From: an uncultured Clostridia bacterium
Lineage (GTDB): Bacteria; Bacillota_A; Clostridia; Oscillospirales; Acutalibacteraceae
Length of the DNA stretch: 12,140 nt
Assembly: GCA_937891215.1 (NCBI GenBank)
Contig: CALAEU010000238.1
Span: 1 to 12,140 of the forward strand
Reading direction: 5' to 3'
A program made the position numbers and the translations under genes. Below the pieces are notes generated by a model that saw only the letters and a program-made list of their open reading frames with translations, was not told the origin of the DNA and did not search any database. Each line of letters starts with the position of its first letter. Position 1 is the stretch's first letter. Positions 7,722-12,140 of the stretch are shown piece after piece.

Positions 7722-7750
7722 TTGACATTGAGTATTTAAAATAGTATTAT
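7722..7750 (+). promoter_or_regulatory. Near-consensus sigma-A promoter of the GH20 operon
   Basis: Perfect -35 box TTGACA (7722-7727) and -10 box TATTAT (7745-7750) with 17-bp spacing. A perfect TATAAT at 7751-7756 is 23 bp from the -35 box, too far to be its partner, but may add to melting. The leader to the GH20 start is about 45 nt, with GGGAG at 7791-7795. Confidence 0.8.
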
Positions 7751-7802
7751 TATAATGTATAATTATTTGTAGTCGGTTAATGTTTTGTGAGGGAGTGATA
7801 AT

Positions 7803-9287
7803 ATGCACCTTATACCTACACCAAGAAGATTTGAAATGAAATCGGGGTTTTATTATTTCGAAGAAAAACCTGAAATCAGAAAAGAGATAAAACACTCATT
7901 CTTAACAGATGAGGGTTACAGACTTACTATTGATGAAAATGGTGTTCTTATTGAAGGCGGTAGTGAAAAAGGTGTATATTATGGAGAAGTTACATTAAAA
8001 CAGTTAATGTATAACTACCGAGGTCTTCTCCCGTATATTTATATTTCAGACGAACCTGAATTTTCATACAGAGGGTTTATGATAGATTCTTCAAGACACT
8101 TTTTTACTGTCGAAGAAATCAAGAAAATGATTGATGCGTGTGCACTTTTTAAATTCAATAAATTCCACTTTCATTTAACTGATGACCAGGGTTTTCGTTT
8201 CGAGATGAAAGAATATCCGTTACTTACCGAAATAGGTTCAAAACGAAGAGCATCTGAATTCAGCAGAGAAGAGAATGACGGGGAAGAATATGCATATTTT
8301 TATACTAAAGATGAGTTAAAAGAAATTGTAGAGTATTGCCACGAAAGATATATTGAGGTTATTCCTGAATTTGATATTCCAGGTCATACAACTTCTTTGA
8401 TTGCGGCGTATCCCGAAATTTCCTGCAAAGGCGAAAAAATAGAAACTAAAACCAAAGGCGGAATATTCGAGGATATTTTATGTGTCGGTAATCCTGAAAC
8501 AGAAAAAGTAATACACGCAGTAATTGACGAGATGTGTGAGATATTTGACAATAAATATTTTCATATTGGTGGTGACGAAGCGCCGAAAATCCGTTGGGTA
8601 GAGTGCGAAAAATGCCGTGCTAAAAAAGATGAACTCGGTTTTAAGAATTTTCAGGAACTTCAGGGATGGTTAATGAATGAAGTTTCAGCATATCTTAAAA
8701 CTAAGGGTAAAACTGCAATTTGTTGGAACGATGCTTTAAAAGGTGGAAATATCAGTTCAGATAACACAGTAGTTTCTTTATGGTACGAAAGAAACAATAA
8801 CAGTATAAACTGGGCAAATGCAGGTAACAAACTTATTGTAGAGTGTAACACTCCATTGTATTTAGACTACCCGTATGCAGTTAATTCTTTAGAAAAAATA
8901 TATAAATTCAAGCCTAAAAAATTAAAAGGTTTAACAGAAGTTGGTGCAAATTCTGTTATTGGAATTGAATCACCAATATGGACTGAACATGTAAGGAATT
9001 TTAAAGAACTTACTTCAATGTGTTTTCCACGCTGGTTTGCAGTTGCAGAAATTGCATGGACTGGGGGAGGAAGTAAAGAGTACAAATCATTTTTAGCAAC
9101 AACTCAGTTTTTCTGTGATATATTAAGAGAAATGAAAATACCGACATCTCCTAAAAGTGAATGGCTTGGCACTCCACAAAGAAAAATTTCTCAATTATTG
9201 AATTATGGTAAAAGAATGATTACACCAGAAAGTGTAGCAGATTTTTTAAGACTTCAGAAAAATGAACTAACAGGGGGCGATGAATAA
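7803..9287 (+). CDS. Beta-N-acetylhexosaminidase, glycoside hydrolase family 20
   Basis: A 494-residue enzyme removing terminal beta-linked GlcNAc or GalNAc by substrate-assisted catalysis. An N-terminal alpha/beta domain (about 1-90, starting LIPTPRRFE) precedes the TIM barrel. Barrel signatures are GFMIDSSRHF near 95-104, the FHFHLTDDQGFR strand at 121-132, EFDIPGHT with Asp191 and His195, and the catalytic pair in HIGGDEAPK, Asp258-Glu259, where Glu is the acid/base and Asp orients the acetamide. Later WYERN, PLYLDYPYA and PIWTEHV supply expected pocket residues. No signal peptide is visible, so it should act in the cytoplasm on imported oligosaccharides, or on recycled cell-wall or own glycans. 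The ATG has GGGAG 7 nt upstream. Its TAA overlaps the next ATG (TAATG). Confidence 0.93.
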   Translation: MHLIPTPRRFEMKSGFYYFEEKPEIRKEIKHSFLTDEGYRLTIDENGVLIEGGSEKGVYYGEVTLKQLMYNYRGLLPYIYISDEPEFSYRGFMIDSSRHFFTVEEIKKMIDACALFKFNKFHFHLTDDQGFRFEMKEYPLLTEIGSKRRASEFSREENDGEEYAYFYTKDELKEIVEYCHERYIEVIPEFDIPGHTTSLIAAYPEISCKGEKIETKTKGGIFEDILCVGNPETEKVIHAVIDEMCEIFDNKYFHIGGDEAPKIRWVECEKCRAKKDELGFKNFQELQGWLMNEVSAYLKTKGKTAICWNDALKGGNISSDNTVVSLWYERNNNSINWANAGNKLIVECNTPLYLDYPYAVNSLEKIYKFKPKKLKGLTEVGANSVIGIESPIWTEHVRNFKELTSMCFPRWFAVAEIAWTGGGSKEYKSFLATTQFFCDILREMKIPTSPKSEWLGTPQRKISQLLNYGKRMITPESVADFLRLQKNELTGGDE

Positions 9288-10264
9288 TGCAGAAAGTAAA
9301 ATATTCAGTAATAGGCACTTCATGGATAACCAATTCATTTATAGAAGGGGCTAAAACAGTAGATGGTCTCCAGTTAGACGGCGTTTATTCACGCTCAGAA
9401 GAAAAAGGCAAGTCTTTTTGTGAAAAAGTCGGTGCACAAAGAGTTTTTAAATCAATAGAAGAGGTTGCCGATTCTGACACAGATTTTGTTTATGTTGCAA
9501 GTCCCAACTCCTGCCATTATGAGCAATGCAAATTCCTGTTAGAAAATAAGAAAAGCGTAATTTGTGAAAAACCGATAACTACAACAAGTGAAGAATTTTC
9601 AAAACTCTTCTTTTTAGCAGAAGAGAATAATGTAAGATATTTTGAAGCAATTATGTATATGCACTCTGTGAATCGCTATGGATTAAAACAGATGATAAGC
9701 CAGATTGGTAACATTTCTTCTGCACATTTTGATTATTCACAATTGTCTTCAAAATACGAAGCACTTCTGGCAGGTGAACTTCCTAATATATTTAACCCGA
9801 AAATGAAAACAGGTGCACTTAATGATTTGGGTATTTATTGTGTTTACCCTGTCATAGATTTATTCAGAGAACCAAAAAGCGTTACAGCACAGCAACATTT
9901 CTTGTTTACAGGCGCAGATGGTTCGGGTTCTGCTATACTTAAATATGATGATAAATTAGTTACAATTACATATTCAAAAACTGCAGAAAGCAGAAGTAAA
10001 TCACAGATATTAGGTGACAAAGGTACAATTACAATAAGTTCTGTTTCTCAGTTGAGGGGCATTAAATGTTACGACAATAAAGGCGATATAATAGAGTCTT
10101 TAGAAGATGAAACAAAACAGTTACTTATGGCGAATGAAGCAAGAAGTATGTACAATTTCCTTACAGATTTTGAACGAAACAAAGGGCTTTATTACGAATG
10201 TGCCGCAATGAGTCAGAAAGTTTTATCGTGTATGGAAAAAATGAGGACAGAAAATGGCAAATAA
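9287..10264 (+). CDS. Gfo/Idh/MocA family oxidoreductase (second copy)
   Basis: A 325-residue NAD(P)-dependent oxidoreductase. The Rossmann turn is VIGTSWIT at 8-15, YVASPNSCHYEQC follows at the second half of the fold, the EKP motif is at 94-96 (ICEKPITTT), and the substrate helix reads GALNDLGIY at 176-184 with Asp180 and Tyr184, the form seen in dihydrodiol-dehydrogenase-like members. It lacks the cysteine insert of the other oxidoreductase in this window and is not a close paralogue of it. Its start overlaps the GH20 stop by one base, with AGGGGG (9272-9277) as ribosome site, so translation is coupled to the hexosaminidase. That pairing suggests oxidation or epimerisation of a sugar released by GH20; the substrate is unproven. 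Confidence 0.87.
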   Translation: MQKVKYSVIGTSWITNSFIEGAKTVDGLQLDGVYSRSEEKGKSFCEKVGAQRVFKSIEEVADSDTDFVYVASPNSCHYEQCKFLLENKKSVICEKPITTTSEEFSKLFFLAEENNVRYFEAIMYMHSVNRYGLKQMISQIGNISSAHFDYSQLSSKYEALLAGELPNIFNPKMKTGALNDLGIYCVYPVIDLFREPKSVTAQQHFLFTGADGSGSAILKYDDKLVTITYSKTAESRSKSQILGDKGTITISSVSQLRGIKCYDNKGDIIESLEDETKQLLMANEARSMYNFLTDFERNKGLYYECAAMSQKVLSCMEKMRTENGK

Positions 10265-10937
10265 TGATGTTTTATCCATACAAAAAGAACTTAAAGAGTT
10301 ACTGTTAAGCAAAGGTGTAAGCGATATAGGTTTTTCGTATCTCGGTAATGCAGATTCAGGTGAATTGCAAAACGGGATAAGTATAGTAGTAAAACTTTCA
10401 GATGCTATTATTGACGAAATAGACGAAGAACCAACACCTACTTATTTTAATCATTACAGAACTGTAAATGCATTTATTGACCGTTGTCTTTTAGAAGCAG
10501 GTTTGTTTTTAGAAAGCAATGGTTATAAATATATAACAATTGCCGCGTCACAAAGTATGCCGGGCACACCATATAATGGTAGATATTCTCATAAAGAAGC
10601 GGCAAGAAAAGCAGGTCTTGGTACAATAGGTAAAAACTCGTTGTTCCTGCACAAAAAATATGGTGCGAGAGTAAGACTCGGAACAATTCTTACAGATTGC
10701 CCTGTTGAAAGAGATTGTGAAATACATGAAGAGTCTTCCTCAGTCATCTCTCCTTCAAGTATTGCAACTCTAGAAATCGTTCCTTGTGTGAACGCAAGTT
10801 GTCCCATGTGTTTCTTAAAGAAATCTTTATTGTATGTAACGATATCACCTTTCTTAACCTTATCTCCAACCTTTACATTCAATTCAAGATTGTTAGGCAA
10901 GAAGAAGTCTGAGTTACGAACGAATCTATCTCCATAA
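10254..10937 (+). pseudogene. QueG-like (COG1600) iron-sulphur reductase, 3' end lost at a junction
   Basis: The start overlaps the oxidoreductase gene by 11 bp with GAGGA at 10243-10247 as ribosome site. Residues 1 to about 159 match the N-terminal part of epoxyqueuosine-reductase-like proteins: SHKEAARKAGLGTIGKN (about 112-128), then YGARVRLGTILTD ending at Asp148. In the family this is followed by a CxxCxxC...CP cluster block for 4Fe-4S binding. Here the match stops after about residue 159 (near 10730) and the rest, to the stop at 10937, is the opposite strand of a polymerase gene read in a meaningless frame. So about 68 residues of this reading frame are not real protein and the cluster domain is missing. 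Many short Clostridia members of this group are of unproven substrate, so QueG activity itself is not certain. Confidence 0.75.
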
Positions 10938-12139
10938 TCTATACGATCAGAAGTACCATCATCGTATTTCAACACAACAAATTTGTTTACTTCATCTATA
11001 CCTGTAACGATTCCGTTCTTTTTAGATTTGTATCCAAATGTATCTCCTACTCGGTCTATAACGGTCTTTTCAAAACCTGTTCCGACTACTGGGAAATCGA
11101 AATCTGCTGCTGGAATAACGTGCTTTGTTTGTGCTGATGCAAATCCAATACGTTTAGGGTCATCCTTTGTGATGTATGGCAAAGCAGCCTCAGTTGGTGT
11201 TAACAATGATGATACAGGAAGAGCGTTAGCGTCCTCATCTGTAACTGGACACTCTAGATAACCTCTAGTAGAAGTAACTCTAGGATTAACCGTTAATTGT
11301 CTAACAATACCGACTGTTCCATTTTCAGGGCTAGATATACCTACTGTTCCGACAACGCTTCGCGTTTGACCACGTCTGTCAAGTTTAAATGCTCTATCAG
11401 AGTTAACTCCTTGTGGGCCTTTAAATGTGATCGTAGACTTAGACATCAATTCATTCAACGGATTTGTTGTATCGTAGTTCTCAAGGACAAGAGATTTATT
11501 CAAATTCTTAAGAACCTCATCCTCAGGAATAGTAAAAGCAAATCTTTGTTTACCTTTTTGTTTATAGTCAACGTACGCTTTTGATACTGCACTATACAAA
11601 TAGCTGTTCAACATCTCGAAATCACGAATACGATAATTTCTAGCATCATTAGGTGGCAAGAAACTATTATCCGCAAGCAAAGAGTTAGCATACAAGAATA
11701 CTTCTAAGAAATCTGTAGGCTGTCCTAAGTCTCTAAGAACTTCTTTTGCTATAGGCGTCAAGAACATCTCGTGAAATGCTGTCCAACCTTTATACAAAGA
11801 TCTAACTTTGAATTTAGTAAAGATATAATCCAGATAAACTCCAAGATCATTCAACTCTTCATAATCTATATTGTCTACATCAAGGTATGCTAAGCCATTC
11901 AATAACAAAGCATTCTCAATAGGATATTGATTATAATAGAGGATTTTATCTCTAAATCTAATTAAAGAATATTTTGTAATATCTTTATCTTCTGGAAAAG
12001 GTTCTCCTTTATCAATTACAAAATATTCGATTTGTGATTTAGCTAAAATATCCTCAAATCTATATAACGAAGATAAGAAAACGATCAAAGGTACTTTTCT
12101 ACTCTGGATTTCTATCATCGTATACATTTTTCGTTTAGG
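10589..12139 (-). CDS. Phage-type RNA polymerase beta subunit (RpoB homologue), partial at both ends
   Basis: The reading frame is open to the right edge (four codons precede the ATG at 12127 without a stop), so the N-terminus is missing. Numbering from that ATG, RpoB landmarks appear in order: DARNYRIRDFEML at 161-173, NPLNELMSK at 222-230 and GPQG at 237-240 (rifampicin region), SSPENG at 265-270 in place of ETPEG, DDPKRIGFASAQTKHVIPA at 322-340, PVVGTGFE at 346-353, NGIVTGID at 371-378, GDKVKKGDIV at 421-430, and GQLAFTQG through GEMTEEDSS at 442-467, where Glu464-Asp465 match the conserved GYNYED acidic pair. After about residue 470 the frame is antisense of the QueG-like gene, ending at the stop at 10589. 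Active-site lysines, clamp and other C-terminal parts are absent. Divergence from cellular RpoB points to a large (jumbo-type) phage; the exact lineage is not visible. Confidence 0.82.
   Translation of the reverse strand, partial: PKRKMYTMIEIQSRKVPLIVFLSSLYRFEDILAKSQIEYFVIDKGEPFPEDKDITKYSLIRFRDKILYYNQYPIENALLLNGLAYLDVDNIDYEELNDLGVYLDYIFTKFKVRSLYKGWTAFHEMFLTPIAKEVLRDLGQPTDFLEVFLYANSLLADNSFLPPNDARNYRIRDFEMLNSYLYSAVSKAYVDYKQKGKQRFAFTIPEDEVLKNLNKSLVLENYDTTNPLNELMSKSTITFKGPQGVNSDRAFKLDRRGQTRSVVGTVGISSPENGTVGIVRQLTVNPRVTSTRGYLECPVTDEDANALPVSSLLTPTEAALPYITKDDPKRIGFASAQTKHVIPAADFDFPVVGTGFEKTVIDRVGDTFGYKSKKNGIVTGIDEVNKFVVLKYDDGTSDRIDYGDRFVRNSDFFLPNNLELNVKVGDKVKKGDIVTYNKDFFKKHMGQLAFTQGTISRVAILEGEMTEEDSSCISQSLSTGQSVRIVPSLTLAPYFLCRNNEFLPIVPRPAFLAASL
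10715..10735. other. Junction: QueG-like gene against antisense RNA polymerase beta gene
   Basis: On the left the + strand encodes QueG-like protein up to about CPVERDCEIHE. On the right the - strand encodes RpoB-like protein down to about EEDSSCIS (residues 463-470). Family matches from both sides can overlap within these bases, so the exact break cannot be placed; a short shared stretch (microhomology) is likely. Both genes lose conserved C-terminal parts here. No IS ends, direct repeats, att-like core or tRNA were noticed at the site. Confidence 0.75.
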
Positions 12140-12140
12140 A

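Noticed and set aside
8660..9085. Two - strand frames inside the GH20 gene
   Set aside because: Shadows of a strongly supported GH20 coding region.
10589..10714. The last ~45 residues of the polymerase reading frame as a real C-terminal extension
   Set aside because: They are the exact antisense of the QueG-like SHKEAARKAGLGTIGKN-to-ILTD region, which is the real coding strand there.
10983..11584. Two + strand frames opposite the polymerase gene
   Set aside because: No family features; the - strand frame across the same bases carries ordered RpoB motifs.
10736..12140. A complete prophage or a novel phage-host system at the right end
   Set aside because: Only one gene fragment is visible, with no integrase, att repeats, structural or lysis genes; a chimeric join explains the data more simply.
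1..12140. CRISPR arrays, tRNA or rRNA genes, insertion-sequence ends, riboswitches
   Set aside because: No repeat-spacer pattern, cloverleaf, conserved rRNA stretch, transposase or long structured leader was seen; all intergenic gaps are under about 175 bp.

Overview
The window looks like a fragment of a low-GC Firmicutes chromosome, most likely an anaerobic gut-type Clostridia. The clues are AT-rich coding DNA, strong GGAGG-type ribosome binding sites, a DUF896/YnzC protein, an SGNH hydrolase with C-terminal fibronectin-III repeats, and glycan genes (fucose salvage, GH20 hexosaminidase). This placement is an inference from gene style; there is no rRNA or other marker. From the left edge to about 10.72 kb every gene is on the + strand. 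The last 1.4 kb is on the - strand and is phage-like.

Left part: the C-terminal three quarters of a bifunctional fucokinase / fucose-1-phosphate guanylyltransferase (FKP-like) run in from the left edge and end at an intrinsic terminator. A promoter (TTGACG-N17-TAAAAT) then starts a run of tightly spaced genes: a secreted SGNH/GDSL esterase with four FN3 repeats, a DUF896 protein, a GNAT acetyltransferase, a Gfo/Idh/MocA oxidoreductase with an unusual cysteine cluster, and, after a 69-bp gap without a clear terminator, an exported calcineurin-like phosphoesterase. The run ends at a perfect 36-bp palindromic terminator.

Middle part: a near-consensus promoter (TTGACA-N17-TATTAT) drives a compact operon of a cytoplasmic GH20 beta-N-acetylhexosaminidase, a second Gfo/Idh/MocA oxidoreductase (TAATG overlap), and a QueG-like (COG1600) protein (11-bp overlap). 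GH20 plus two sugar-type oxidoreductases plus fucose activation suggest processing of host or self glycans, but no pathway is proven by the sequence.

Right part: at about 10715-10735 the QueG-like gene stops matching its family just before the expected iron-sulphur cysteines. At the same point, on the opposite strand, a multisubunit RNA polymerase beta-subunit homologue begins and runs off the right edge. It is very divergent and phage-like, and it too is cut at this point, in the middle of the polymerase. Two unrelated genes each broken at one shared base position most simply means a chimeric join (assembly artefact or illegitimate recombination). A phage insertion into the QueG-like gene is the biological alternative. 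The polymerase fragment is the most unusual content: it keeps the RpoB fork/rifampicin region layout but changes several rifampicin-contact positions.
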